A stretch of DNA of 64,000 nucleotides. Source: Paenibacillus sp. USDA918EY. GTDB taxonomy: Bacteria > Bacillota > Bacilli > Paenibacillales > Paenibacillaceae. Position numbers and translations under genes: made by a program. The notes below the pieces were generated by a model. That model made no database searches. It saw only the letters and a program-made list of their open reading frames with translations, and was not told the DNA's origin. Location of the stretch: NCBI RefSeq assembly GCF_009870825.1, contig NZ_WTWY01000001.1, positions 744,001 to 808,000 of the forward strand. Reading direction: 5' to 3'. Below, piece after piece: positions 1 to 9,178 of this stretch (positions are counted from its first letter, which is position 1; the number at the start of each line of letters is the position of its first letter).

Positions 1-182
1 TGTCCGGGATGAACCCGACGCCGGATTATTCGGGGCAGCTATTCATGAATCATATCGAGGATTTCGGCTTTACGAGGCTTGAGCTGGGCTACGCGAGCGC
101 CATTTCGATCGTTCTGCTCATTCTTACCGTCCTGCTCAGCCGATTCCTGTGGATGCTGCTCGGGCCGAAGGAGGATGAATAG
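1..182 (+). CDS. Sugar ABC transporter permease, C-terminal end only
   Basis: The window opens inside this gene; the readable frame starts at base 3 and stops with TAG at 180-182. The roughly 59 residues left contain one last hydrophobic segment (YASAISIVLLILTVLLSRF) and a short acidic cytoplasmic tail. A truncated end like this, one base before a MalG-type permease gene, fits the MalF/UgpA-type partner of that permease. The EAA loop and everything upstream lie outside the window, so substrate cannot be judged. Confidence 0.75.
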   Translation, partial: SGMNPTPDYSGQLFMNHIEDFGFTRLELGYASAISIVLLILTVLLSRFLWMLLGPKEDE

Positions 183-183
183 C

Positions 184-1092
184 ATGGCGCTGCTGAAAAA
201 AATGCGGCAATCCATGGCCAGATCATGGTCTTTGTACCGGAGCGATTTCCGCAGCATGGACAAAACGCAAATCTTTTTGCTTGTTCTGCTGACGCTTCTT
301 GCCGTATTTATGCTTCTGCCCCTCGTTTTTATTTTCAACCATGCGTTCAAGCCGCTGCACGAGCTGTTCCTGTTTCCGCCGACGTTTTTCGTGCGCGAGC
401 CGACGACGCAGAACTTTACCGACCTGCTTCACGCGACGCAGGACACGTTTCTCCCGGTGACCCGGTTTATTTTCAACAGTATTGTGGTCACGTTGCTTTC
501 AACGGTCGGCATGGTCATCCTGGGCGCCTTGTGCGCCTATCCGCTGGCAAAACATCCGTTCCCGGGTCGGAAGATCGTATTCGGCGTCATTCTGCTGTCG
601 ATCATGATCTCCGTGGAAACGATGGGCATTCCGCGTTATATCGTCGTCAAGTCCTTGGGGATCATGAACACCTATTGGGGGCATGTGCTGCCGATCCTTG
701 CTTTGCCCGTCGGCGTGTTTTTGCTGAAGCAGTTTATGGATCAAGTGCCGGATGAGCTGCTGGAAGCGGCGAAGCTTGACGGAGCAACCGAGTGGCAGCT
801 GCTCGTCCGGATGATTCTGCCGATCGTCACGCCGGCGATGGCGACGATTACGATCTTGTCGTTTCAAACCGCATGGAGCAATTCGGAAACCTCCGCGCTT
901 TTTATGCAGGACGACGCGATGAAGACGCTGCCGTTTTATGTGGAATCGCTTACATCCAATCTGGCGAACACGGTAGCGCGCCAAGGAGTCGCAGCCGCGG
1001 CATCATTGATCATTTTTATGCCGAATCTGATCATCTTCCTGCTGTCGCAGCGGAAAGTCATTCAGACGATGGCCCATTCGGGCATCAAGTAG
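184..1092 (+). CDS. Carbohydrate ABC transporter permease (MalG/UgpE type)
   Basis: A 302-residue inner-membrane permease with about six membrane segments. The EAA loop that docks the ATPase is visible near residue 195 (EAAKLDGATEWQ, then LPIVTPA). The ATG at 184 is chosen because AAGGAGG ends nine bases upstream; the ATG at 175 would leave no spacing. It follows the partial MalF-type gene by one base and precedes the NHL/Yip1 gene by 18 bases, so it is co-transcribed. No ATPase gene is nearby; in Bacillus such carbohydrate importers commonly share one MsmX-type ATPase, which is inference here. Confidence 0.92.
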   Translation: MALLKKMRQSMARSWSLYRSDFRSMDKTQIFLLVLLTLLAVFMLLPLVFIFNHAFKPLHELFLFPPTFFVREPTTQNFTDLLHATQDTFLPVTRFIFNSIVVTLLSTVGMVILGALCAYPLAKHPFPGRKIVFGVILLSIMISVETMGIPRYIVVKSLGIMNTYWGHVLPILALPVGVFLLKQFMDQVPDELLEAAKLDGATEWQLLVRMILPIVTPAMATITILSFQTAWSNSETSALFMQDDAMKTLPFYVESLTSNLANTVARQGVAAAASLIIFMPNLIIFLLSQRKVIQTMAHSGIK

Positions 1093-1110
1093 GGTAACGG
1101 AGGTTCAAAC

Positions 1111-3264
1111 ATGGAAAAGAGAAGGGGCAAACGACGGTTCGTCTTTTTGTTAACGGTTTTTTGCATCTTGACCGCGATCTTGTTTCCCGGCTTGGCTGCG
1201 GCGGAACCGCCCTACATGACTTTCAGCAAGGACGGTTACGATCGGAGGATTCCCAGTCAGGCGGCCTATTACCCTTCCGCGGTCGTGGGAGACAACATTT
1301 ATAAAGCGATGTCGCAAAACGGCGCGGAACGCCTGGAGTACTCGCCGCTGAAACGTCCGCAGGATCTGTTTATCGACGGCAAAGACGAAATCTATATCGC
1401 GGATACGGACAACAACCGGATCGTTCACCTGAACCGGGACGGGGAATTCGTGAGGGAAATTACCGCGAAGGGCATGAAATCGCCGCAAGGCGTGTTCGTG
1501 ACCCCGGATGGAATGATTTATGTCGCCGATACGGGAAACAAACGGATTCTGAAGCTCTCTCCAAGCGGCGAGCTGCTTGCGGAGTACGGGCGTCCGAAGT
1601 CGCGTTTCATCGATGAATCCTTCCACTATGAACCGACGAATCTCGTCGTGGACGCCAGGGGATTCATGTACGTCATCAGCAACGGAAGTTATCAAGGGGT
1701 GATCCAGCTGGATCCCGAAGGCAATTTTTACGGCTTTTACGGCACCAATATGACCGAAGTATCCCTCATGGACATCGTACGCAAGCTGTTTTATACCGAA
1801 GAGCAGCTCAGCCGCCAGGTTCGCACGCTGCCTTCGACCATCCGCAATATCCACATCGACGCACAGGGGTTCATCTATACGGTGTCCGCGACGGATAAGG
1901 AACAGGTCAAAAAGCTGAATATCCGCGGCGAAAATCAATGGAAGGACAAAAAGTTCGGGATCGAGCCCCGGTTCAGGAGCCGGAGCCAGGCGACGGAAAC
2001 GAAGACGGCCGATTCGAAGCAGGAAGTGCAAAAATCCGGCTTGACCGATATTACGGTGGACCGCAACGGAAATCTGGTCGCGATCGATAAAGTGTCCAAT
2101 GCGGTGACGCAATACGGCCCGAACGGGGAGCTGCTTTTTTTCTGGACGGGACCGGTGACGATCGGGTCTCCGCAGCTTGGCATCAGCCAAAGCCCGGTGG
2201 CGGTGGATACCAATTCCAAAAACGAGCTGTTCATTTTGGACGATTCCCAAAACCTGATCCACGTGCTGAAGCCGACCGAATTCGGGACGCTTCTGCATAA
2301 AGCGACCACCTTGTCCCAGGAAGGAAAATATGCCGAAAGCGAGCCCGTCTGGCGGGAGGTTCTGAGGTTAAACGCGTTGTATTCCCCGGCTTATCAAGGA
2401 CTCGCGGAAGCGGCTTATTACAAGGAGGATTATAAAGAAGCGCTTCGCCTGTTCAAGCTGTCGGGGGATGTGAGCGGATATTCCGACTCGTTTTGGCAGC
2501 TTCGCCTGCAGTGGTTCCAGCGCCATTTCTCCGTTTTGGCCAATACGGCGTTCATCGCGGCCATCCTGATCTGGATATTTTACCGCAGCAGGAAGAAGAT
2601 GCGTTTTCTCGCGCAGGGGAGCAAAAAATTACGGGGGTTTTTGGGCAAAAACAAGCTTTTGGCCCAGCTGCGGCATGCGTTCACCATTTTGAGGCACCCG
2701 ATCGACGGGTTCGCGGATCTGAGGTATGCGCAAAAAGGCGGCTACCTGAGCGCATTCATTCTTCTACTGTTTGTAACGCTGGTGCTTCTGGCGAAGGAAT
2801 ATTACACGAGTTTTACCTTCATGCCCGTCCCCAGCAACGAACGAAGCAGCGGCTTCCTGTTGACCGGAGCGGTCACCTGGCTGACTTGGGTCGTCTGCAA
2901 TTATTTGATCGGCAGCATCCGGCAAGGGGAGGCGCGTTTTAAGGATGTGTTTGTAGGCAGCTCCTACGCCTTGTTCCCGATCGTGATCCTCGGGCTGCCG
3001 CTGGCGGCCGTATCCAATATGATGGCGCTCAGCGAATCGTCGATTTACGGCTTTTTCCAGACCGGCATGCTGATCTGGTGCGGATGTTTGTTTTTCTGGA
3101 AAATCCAGTCCCTGCAAAATTACGGCGTCGGCGAAACGGTAGGGAATATCCTTCTGACGGCGTTTGCGATGGTGATCGCCTGGGTGCTGATATCGATCAT
3201 CGCGGGGCTGTCTTCCGAGCTTCAAAACTTCTTCTATACCATATACCAGGAGGTGTCGATGTGA
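1111..3264 (+). CDS. Secreted-side NHL beta-propeller, TPR and Yip1-like membrane protein
   Basis: A 717-residue protein with a signal peptide (about residues 8-31). Residues about 78-390 carry NHL-type repeats (for example RPQDLFIDGKDEIYIADTDN and SPQGVFVTPDGMIYVADTGN). A TPR-like helical pair follows (about 395-450), then one membrane helix near 475-490, a basic linker and a Yip1-like multi-helix membrane domain (about 525-705). The propeller and TPR should face outside. An AACGGAGG-type site sits just before the ATG, and the stop overlaps the next start (TGATG). Its place between two permease pairs suggests a sensing or scaffolding part of the transport operon; the ligand is unknown. Confidence 0.85.
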   Translation: MEKRRGKRRFVFLLTVFCILTAILFPGLAAAEPPYMTFSKDGYDRRIPSQAAYYPSAVVGDNIYKAMSQNGAERLEYSPLKRPQDLFIDGKDEIYIADTDNNRIVHLNRDGEFVREITAKGMKSPQGVFVTPDGMIYVADTGNKRILKLSPSGELLAEYGRPKSRFIDESFHYEPTNLVVDARGFMYVISNGSYQGVIQLDPEGNFYGFYGTNMTEVSLMDIVRKLFYTEEQLSRQVRTLPSTIRNIHIDAQGFIYTVSATDKEQVKKLNIRGENQWKDKKFGIEPRFRSRSQATETKTADSKQEVQKSGLTDITVDRNGNLVAIDKVSNAVTQYGPNGELLFFWTGPVTIGSPQLGISQSPVAVDTNSKNELFILDDSQNLIHVLKPTEFGTLLHKATTLSQEGKYAESEPVWREVLRLNALYSPAYQGLAEAAYYKEDYKEALRLFKLSGDVSGYSDSFWQLRLQWFQRHFSVLANTAFIAAILIWIFYRSRKKMRFLAQGSKKLRGFLGKNKLLAQLRHAFTILRHPIDGFADLRYAQKGGYLSAFILLLFVTLVLLAKEYYTSFTFMPVPSNERSSGFLLTGAVTWLTWVVCNYLIGSIRQGEARFKDVFVGSSYALFPIVILGLPLAAVSNMMALSESSIYGFFQTGMLIWCGCLFFWKIQSLQNYGVGETVGNILLTAFAMVIAWVLISIIAGLSSELQNFFYTIYQEVSM

Positions 3265-5723
3265 TGCAGTTGCCGGCGAAATGGAAACGGCTTTTCGTTC
3301 TGACGCTTTTAGCGGCCATAACAAGCGCAAGCATCGTCACGTATACCATTGCCGCGGAGACGAAGAAGCCAGGCCAGGCGGAAGCGGCCAAAACGGATTG
3401 GGAGCAGGGGGCGAAGCAGGAAAACCATGCCGCAAACGTTCGGGAATCCGAAACAGGGACGAAAGCCGGAACTCCCCAACAAACGAAGGACGCACAGGAG
3501 GGTTCAACGACCGGCGCCAGAACCGCGAAGGGCGCGAACGTCCAAACGGCCAAAAACAGCTACCGTTCCCTGTTTCCGGACGACGATTCCTTTCGGCTCG
3601 CGAGCGAAAATGCCAATCTCGGGCTGTATGTCGACCCGAAAACCGGACATTTCCTGGTAAAGGATAAACGCAGCGGCCAAGCGTGGAGGTCTTTTCCGGA
3701 TGCTTACGGCTGGAACGACAAGGATAACACCAACACCTGGAAAAAGCATATGCAGTCCCCGGTATTTATCAAATACGTCGAATTTAACGTGCGAAAAGAC
3801 CAAATCAAGGAAACGAACGTCCTGGACCAGAAAGCGGCGATCGAGCGGTTCGAGCTGACGGATTCGGGCTTCCGGCTGACGTTTAACATGCCCGACATCG
3901 GGTTCGCCATTCCGATCGAAGTGAGTCTGAAGGATGACTACGTGGAAACGAAAATTATCGAGGAAGGTTTTAAGGACGGAAAAAGCAGCGAGGAGATGGC
4001 CGAATATGAGGCACGCGCGAAAAAAAAGGATAAAAACGCGCGCATTGCCGCACTTCGCTTATATCCGTTCCTCGGCGCCCACACTTCGGACCGGGAGGAC
4101 GGTTACCTCTTGATACCCGATGGACCGGGGACGCTGATTCAGTTCCGGAAGGACCGGCCGCCAAACAACAATTTTTATTTCGAAGCGGTATACGGCGAGG
4201 ATTACGCCTTCAGCAACAACAACCCGTCCCTTTCGATTCGCCAGCCGGTTCGCATGCCCGTTTTCGGCATCAAGGCCGGTGATCAGGCACTCCTGGCCGT
4301 CATTCATGACGGGGCGGAATACGCCAACGTGCTTGCGGCGCCGTCCAAATCGATGAACCAGTATAACTGGGCGACGGCCGAGTTTACGTACCGGCAGCGT
4401 TTTTTTCAGCCTACCGATAAGCGCAAGCAAAACGGATTTCAGACCTTCAACAAAGATCGCGCGCAAGGCGACCGTTCGATCCGCTATTATTTCCTGAATG
4501 GCGGCTCTCCCGATTACGTCGGGATGGCGGCGCGTTATCGCCAGGTTCTGATGGAGGAAGACGGTTTGAAGCGGGTGACGCCGGATGGCGATTCCATCCG
4601 TCTGCCGGTCTATTTGCTTGGGGCCGACTCCAAAAAAGGGTTCCTGTGGGACTCTTACGAGGCTCTGACTACGACATCGGAAGCCGAAGAGATCGTCAAT
4701 GAGCTGACGGCGACCGGAGTCAAGAAAATGTCCATCACCTACGCCGGCTGGCAAAAGGGAGGCATCAGCGATTTCGGCGGGCATTTTCCGGTCGACAAAG
4801 GCATCGGAGGCAATGACGGAATGCGGCAGTTCATCGAATATGCCCATGTCAAAGGCCACGACGTGACGCTGGAGGCCTCTTCGTACACGTTCAACAACAC
4901 GGGGCGGGACGGATTCCGCTCCAGCCGGGACGGATTGCAGGACCTGGGATCGGTCGTCATCAAATATGGACGAAGAAACGAGACCGCAACGACGCTCGTG
5001 AGCCCCCGTTTCATGCAAAAGGTGCTGGAGAAGGACTTTGACAAGTTCAAGCAGCTCGGAACGGACGGGTTGACGCTAGGGGGCGGTTTGGGATCGTTGT
5101 TGAACAGCGATTTTAACGAGCGGCACAAGGCGACGCGGGAAGAAGCCAAAGGAATCCAGCAGCAGCTGTTGGGTCAGGCGGTTCAAACGCTGGGCCCCGT
5201 CAGGGCGGAAAGCGCCAACGCGTATGCTTGGAAATACGTCGACGCTTTGGACGGCGTGCCGATCGAAAATTCCTTCGATCTGTTCGTCGACGGGACGGTG
5301 CCGTTTATGCAAATAGCGCTGCATGGACTGATCCCTTATTCGTCCGGCTTTGCCAATACCGCCGATAACTATGCGACCTATCTTCTGAAAAACATGGAGT
5401 ACGGCTCCATCCCGAGTTTCATGCTGACTTATGCGGCTTCGCAGGATCTGATCGGGACGCGTTCGCTTTATAACTACTACAGCACGCATTACAAAGATTG
5501 GTCGGAAGAAATCGCAAAGCAGTACAGCCGGTTCAACGAAGCGCTCGGGGACGTGCAGGACCGGATGATCGTAGGCCACCGCTCCCTGGCCGCGGGCGTC
5601 TACGAGACGACATACGACAACGGGAAACGGATCGTCGTGAACTACAACGAATCGCCATATTACGGGGACGGGTATGAGGTCAAAGCCCAGGACTTTGCCG
5701 TCGTTCATGGGGGGAGATCATGA
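3264..5723 (+). CDS. DUF5696-type exported or membrane-anchored protein, possible glycosidase fold
   Basis: An 819-residue protein starting at the ATG that overlaps the previous stop; AGGAGG lies eight bases upstream. An N-terminal hydrophobic segment (about 9-28) is followed by a low-complexity Lys/Glu/Thr linker to about residue 95, then a large globular region. I read it as DUF5696 from its size, its neighbours and a stretch beginning MSITYAGWQKGG near residue 490, which looks like the strand-loop of a TIM-barrel glycosidase; DGMRQFIEYAHVKG follows as in GH31/GH36/GH101-like enzymes. Catalytic residues cannot be assigned by eye. The gene overlaps the next permease by four bases. Activity on the transported sugar is inference. 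Confidence 0.75.
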   Translation: MQLPAKWKRLFVLTLLAAITSASIVTYTIAAETKKPGQAEAAKTDWEQGAKQENHAANVRESETGTKAGTPQQTKDAQEGSTTGARTAKGANVQTAKNSYRSLFPDDDSFRLASENANLGLYVDPKTGHFLVKDKRSGQAWRSFPDAYGWNDKDNTNTWKKHMQSPVFIKYVEFNVRKDQIKETNVLDQKAAIERFELTDSGFRLTFNMPDIGFAIPIEVSLKDDYVETKIIEEGFKDGKSSEEMAEYEARAKKKDKNARIAALRLYPFLGAHTSDREDGYLLIPDGPGTLIQFRKDRPPNNNFYFEAVYGEDYAFSNNNPSLSIRQPVRMPVFGIKAGDQALLAVIHDGAEYANVLAAPSKSMNQYNWATAEFTYRQRFFQPTDKRKQNGFQTFNKDRAQGDRSIRYYFLNGGSPDYVGMAARYRQVLMEEDGLKRVTPDGDSIRLPVYLLGADSKKGFLWDSYEALTTTSEAEEIVNELTATGVKKMSITYAGWQKGGISDFGGHFPVDKGIGGNDGMRQFIEYAHVKGHDVTLEASSYTFNNTGRDGFRSSRDGLQDLGSVVIKYGRRNETATTLVSPRFMQKVLEKDFDKFKQLGTDGLTLGGGLGSLLNSDFNERHKATREEAKGIQQQLLGQAVQTLGPVRAESANAYAWKYVDALDGVPIENSFDLFVDGTVPFMQIALHGLIPYSSGFANTADNYATYLLKNMEYGSIPSFMLTYAASQDLIGTRSLYNYYSTHYKDWSEEIAKQYSRFNEALGDVQDRMIVGHRSLAAGVYETTYDNGKRIVVNYNESPYYGDGYEVKAQDFAVVHGGRS

Positions 5724-6583
5724 TGGGCAAATTCAAGCTCAAAGCTCGGACTTCGCGGCATTTGGAAGCGCTGGCGTTTGTTGCTCCCTGGATCCTCGGC
5801 TTCCTGTTGTTTATGGCTTTTCCGCTTGTTTTCTCTTTGTATATGAGCTTGCACAAGGTGACGGTGCTGCCGACGGGCCTCAAATACGATTTTCAAGGCT
5901 TGAAATATTATAAGGAAATTCTGTTCGGGAGTTCGGCCTTTTACGATAATCTCATTCCGTTTTTTCAGGAAATCGTCATCATGGTGCCCGTCATCATCGT
6001 CTTTTCGTTATTTATCGCCATCATGCTCAATCAGAATTTTCCGGGGCGGATTTTGTTTCGGGTCGTGTTCTTCCTGCCGATCATTTTTACTTCGGGGTAC
6101 GTGCTGACGGAATTCGTGAATCAGGGCGAAGGGACGCTTGGTTTTTTGGAACGGTTTTCGATCGGGGAATACCTGCTTGATTTTTTGGGGGACAGCTCCT
6201 GGACGAAACCCGTGATGGACGTGCTGAACCGGTTCGTGCTCGTGTTATGGTACTCCGGGGTACAGATTCTGATTTTCCTTGCGGGAAGGCAGACGATCTC
6301 GAAATCGAGTTACGAGTCCGCGCGGATCGACGGCGCTTCTCCGTGGGAGGTGTTCTGGAAGATTACGCTGCCGGCCATGTCCCCGTTCATTTTGCTGAAC
6401 CTGATTTATACGGTGGTCGATATGTTCACGTTCCCTTACAACCCGATCATCGAGCTGATCAATACCGGGAACTACGGCTACAACAGCGCTTTGGCCTGGA
6501 TTTATTTCGTCGTTATCGCCTGCTTCCTGAGCTTGATCATGCTCCTGTTTTTGAGAATGAACCGCAGCCGCCGATACCGGTGA
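5720..6583 (+). CDS. Carbohydrate ABC transporter permease (MalF/UgpA type)
   Basis: A 287-residue permease with six predicted membrane helices and the EAA loop near residue 198 (ESARIDGASPWEVFWKITLP). Two ATGs stand side by side at 5720 and 5723; the first gives a four-base ATGA overlap with the DUF5696 gene and suggests translational coupling, with a GGGGGGAGA site in front. This is the second MalF-type gene of the operon, the first being the fragment at the window edge, so the operon encodes two heteromeric permeases or alternative subunits. Confidence 0.92.
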   Translation: MMGKFKLKARTSRHLEALAFVAPWILGFLLFMAFPLVFSLYMSLHKVTVLPTGLKYDFQGLKYYKEILFGSSAFYDNLIPFFQEIVIMVPVIIVFSLFIAIMLNQNFPGRILFRVVFFLPIIFTSGYVLTEFVNQGEGTLGFLERFSIGEYLLDFLGDSSWTKPVMDVLNRFVLVLWYSGVQILIFLAGRQTISKSSYESARIDGASPWEVFWKITLPAMSPFILLNLIYTVVDMFTFPYNPIIELINTGNYGYNSALAWIYFVVIACFLSLIMLLFLRMNRSRRYR

Positions 6584-6613
6584 TGCAGATCCCGCAAGAG
6601 AGGAGGGGCCGAA

Positions 6614-7591
6614 GTGATTGGGAAAATGAACGCGATAAAGACCAAAACGTCTTCGCTGAAAAAAAGGGTCGCACGCGACGGCTTGAACACGATTCGTTAC
6701 GTCATCCTCGGCCGGGAAGTGAACCGGGGATTATTGTTCAAACTGTTTATTTACTGGATTCTGATCGTCACCTCTTACATTTATTTGAATCCCATTTTGA
6801 AAATGCTCGTGAAAATGGTGATGAACGAGAAGGACTTGAACGACCCGACGGTGACTTGGGTACCCCATGAAGTCTATTTTGGCCATTTGAAAACGGCCTG
6901 GCAGGCGCTTCATTACGTGCAATCCTTATCGGTTAGCGTCGGCATTTCCGCGGTCGTGGCCTTGTTTCATGTGATCGCCTGCGGATTGATGGGTTATGCC
7001 TTGGCCCGAATGCAGTTCCCTTTCAAAAAGCTGCTGACGGCGCTGCTTGCGGTAACGTTTATCATTCCGCCGCAGGTGATCGTGCTGCCGATGATCATCA
7101 TGTACACAAAACTGGGGCTGCAAGGTCATCTTTTTTCGCTGGTTCTGCCTTCCCTGTTTGGTTTCGGGATCAAAGGCGCGTTATTTGTCATCATCTTCAG
7201 GCAGTTTTATACGACGCAGCCGAAAGAACTTGAGGAGGCGGGAAAAATCGACGGCGCGAGCAGCTTCAAATTTTATTGGAAAGTGATGTTTCCGCTGGCC
7301 AAACCCGCGATTCTCGTCGTTTCCCTGTTCTCCTTCGTATGGACGTGGAACGACACCTATTATCCGCGGATGTTTCTCGGGCAATCGCCCTTAGTGCCGC
7401 TTTCGACCCAGATGTCCCGGGTGGATGCAAGCATAACAAGCATGCTCGGGAACGAAGAAACCGCCCTCGTATTGGTGGAAGCCATCAAAATGTCTGCCAG
7501 CTTCCTTGCGCTGTTGCCGCCGCTTCTCATCTTCTTCTTTGCGCAGCGTTATTTCGTCGAAAGCGTCGAGCGTACGGGACTTGTAGAATAA
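6614..7591 (+). CDS. Carbohydrate ABC transporter permease (MalG/UgpE type)
   Basis: A 325-residue permease from a GTG start at 6614, seven bases after AGGAGGGG. An unusually long N-terminal cytoplasmic arm of about 40 residues, rich in Lys and Arg, precedes the first helix. The EAA loop is near residue 205 (LEEAGKIDGASSFKFYWKVMFPLAKPA). It pairs with the MalF-type gene 30 bases upstream, and the two binding proteins follow after a 177-base gap that may hold a secondary promoter or processing site. Confidence 0.92.
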   Translation: MIGKMNAIKTKTSSLKKRVARDGLNTIRYVILGREVNRGLLFKLFIYWILIVTSYIYLNPILKMLVKMVMNEKDLNDPTVTWVPHEVYFGHLKTAWQALHYVQSLSVSVGISAVVALFHVIACGLMGYALARMQFPFKKLLTALLAVTFIIPPQVIVLPMIIMYTKLGLQGHLFSLVLPSLFGFGIKGALFVIIFRQFYTTQPKELEEAGKIDGASSFKFYWKVMFPLAKPAILVVSLFSFVWTWNDTYYPRMFLGQSPLVPLSTQMSRVDASITSMLGNEETALVLVEAIKMSASFLALLPPLLIFFFAQRYFVESVERTGLVE

Positions 7592-7768
7592 CGTGCATGC
7601 TGCAAATGCCATCGGGCCGGCACGGAAACGTTGGGCATTGCAGGGATCAGGGACAGAAGAAGGGGGGATGCGGGCCAAAAAATGCTGCAAGGCACCGAAG
7701 CGATTTCCATAAGTTCATGTAATGCCAAAGGGTATAAGATGAATACATGTTGAAGGGATGAATCGGTC

Positions 7769-9127
7769 ATGAAAAAGCGGATGAATGTTATTTTCTTGAT
7801 AGTCGTTGCATTTGCGCTTATGTTGACGGGATGCGGCTCCGGAGGTTCGGGAAACGATACGGCGGCAAAGGAGCAGCCCCCGGCGGATACAAAGCAAGCC
7901 CCCAGTCAACCGGCGGAGCAGAAGCCTGAGGAGAAAAAAGAAAATAATGAGCCGATCAAGCTGATTTTCATGGCGCCTTGGAGCAAAGAACAGGTGGAAA
8001 GCCGCATTCTTGCGGGAACGAAGGAGAAATTCCCCAATGTCGATATCGAACCTACGGGCAAATTCGCGGATGCGGCGTCCTTTGACGAATTGTTCGCCCA
8101 AAATGTGATGCCGGATTTGATTCTGACGACGGATGGCTTCGACATTTTGAAGGAAAGGGATATGCTGCTGCCGCTGGATGACATGCTGAAAGAACGAAAC
8201 TTCGATTTCAACGCCATCAGGCCGGGAATCATGGATGCGCTTCGGGCGCGGGATCCGGAAGGAAAAGGAAGGCTGCTCGGCGTTCCGATCGAGGACGTGA
8301 CGGTGGCGCTGCATTACAACAAAGCCGTGTTTGACAAGTTCGGCGTGGATTATCCGGTCGACGGGATGACCTGGGACGAGGTGATCGACCTTGCCGGCAA
8401 GGTGACCGGGGAAAGGGATGGCGTGAAATACCGGGGATTGGCGACCAACTCTTTGTCCCAGGCGATGACGCAGCTATCCGCCAATGGCACGGACCCGCAA
8501 ACGGGCGAACCCCAATTTTCGAAAAATCCGGCATTCGCGAAATTTCTGGGCTTAACGAAACGGATCGCAAGCATCCCGGGGAACTGGGAACCCGGAATCG
8601 AATACGACTTTAAAAAAGGCGACGTGGCGATGAGCCTGGGACTGATTGCAAACACGATCCCTTATTATCCGGAAGAACTCGATTATGACGTGGTGAGCTT
8701 CCCGAGCTGGCCGGACCTGCCGGGCGTCGGGCCGTCCACGCTGCCGCTGACGATCGCCGTCAACAAACACAGCAAACATATTGACGAAGCGATGGATCTG
8801 CTGGAATTCCTGCTGACGGATGAACAGCAAATCCGCATGACCCGTGCGGGCATTCCTTCCGTCTCTTCGGATCAAAGCATCTTGGAGCAGTTCGCTGGGG
8901 ATACGCTGAACGGACGGGAATTCAACATTAAAGGCATCTATTCGCTGCAGCAGGCCAAACCGGCGTTGTACAGTCCATACGGCCCGGACATTTTGCTCTA
9001 CGGAACCAACTACGTCGGTTCACAGGTCCAGCCTTTCCTGACTTCAGGCAACGACGTTCAAACCTTCCTGCGGAAAATGGATGAGGACTACGCCGCCATC
9101 GTGAAGGAGAGAAACCAGCAGAATTGA
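7769..9127 (+). CDS. Extracellular solute-binding lipoprotein of a sugar ABC transporter
   Basis: A 452-residue family-1 type binding protein. The signal peptide ends in a lipobox (ALMLTGC, Cys22) followed by a Gly/Ser/Pro/Lys/Glu linker to about residue 65. The mature domain contains the usual LHYNKAVFDKFGVDYPVDGMTWDE segment of this family near residue 175. It is followed 51 bases later by a paralogue with the same layout (LHYNKEIFDLFGVEYPSDHMTWDE), so the pair looks like a tandem duplication that has since diverged. The ligand is unknown. Confidence 0.92.
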   Translation: MKKRMNVIFLIVVAFALMLTGCGSGGSGNDTAAKEQPPADTKQAPSQPAEQKPEEKKENNEPIKLIFMAPWSKEQVESRILAGTKEKFPNVDIEPTGKFADAASFDELFAQNVMPDLILTTDGFDILKERDMLLPLDDMLKERNFDFNAIRPGIMDALRARDPEGKGRLLGVPIEDVTVALHYNKAVFDKFGVDYPVDGMTWDEVIDLAGKVTGERDGVKYRGLATNSLSQAMTQLSANGTDPQTGEPQFSKNPAFAKFLGLTKRIASIPGNWEPGIEYDFKKGDVAMSLGLIANTIPYYPEELDYDVVSFPSWPDLPGVGPSTLPLTIAVNKHSKHIDEAMDLLEFLLTDEQQIRMTRAGIPSVSSDQSILEQFAGDTLNGREFNIKGIYSLQQAKPALYSPYGPDILLYGTNYVGSQVQPFLTSGNDVQTFLRKMDEDYAAIVKERNQQN

Positions 9128-9178
9128 TGCGATGTTAAAGCCCTTCCATGATAACCTTACGGATGAGGGGGAATACGA

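Noticed and set aside
1150..2298. Long minus-strand open frame of 382 codons within the NHL/Yip1 gene
   Set aside because: It lies opposite a gene with clear domains, has no ribosome binding site, and its product is rich in Arg, His and Asp runs typical of antisense translation of a GC-biased gene.
4059..5018. Minus-strand open frame of 319 codons within the DUF5696 gene
   Set aside because: A shadow of the coding strand; no signal, motif or start site.
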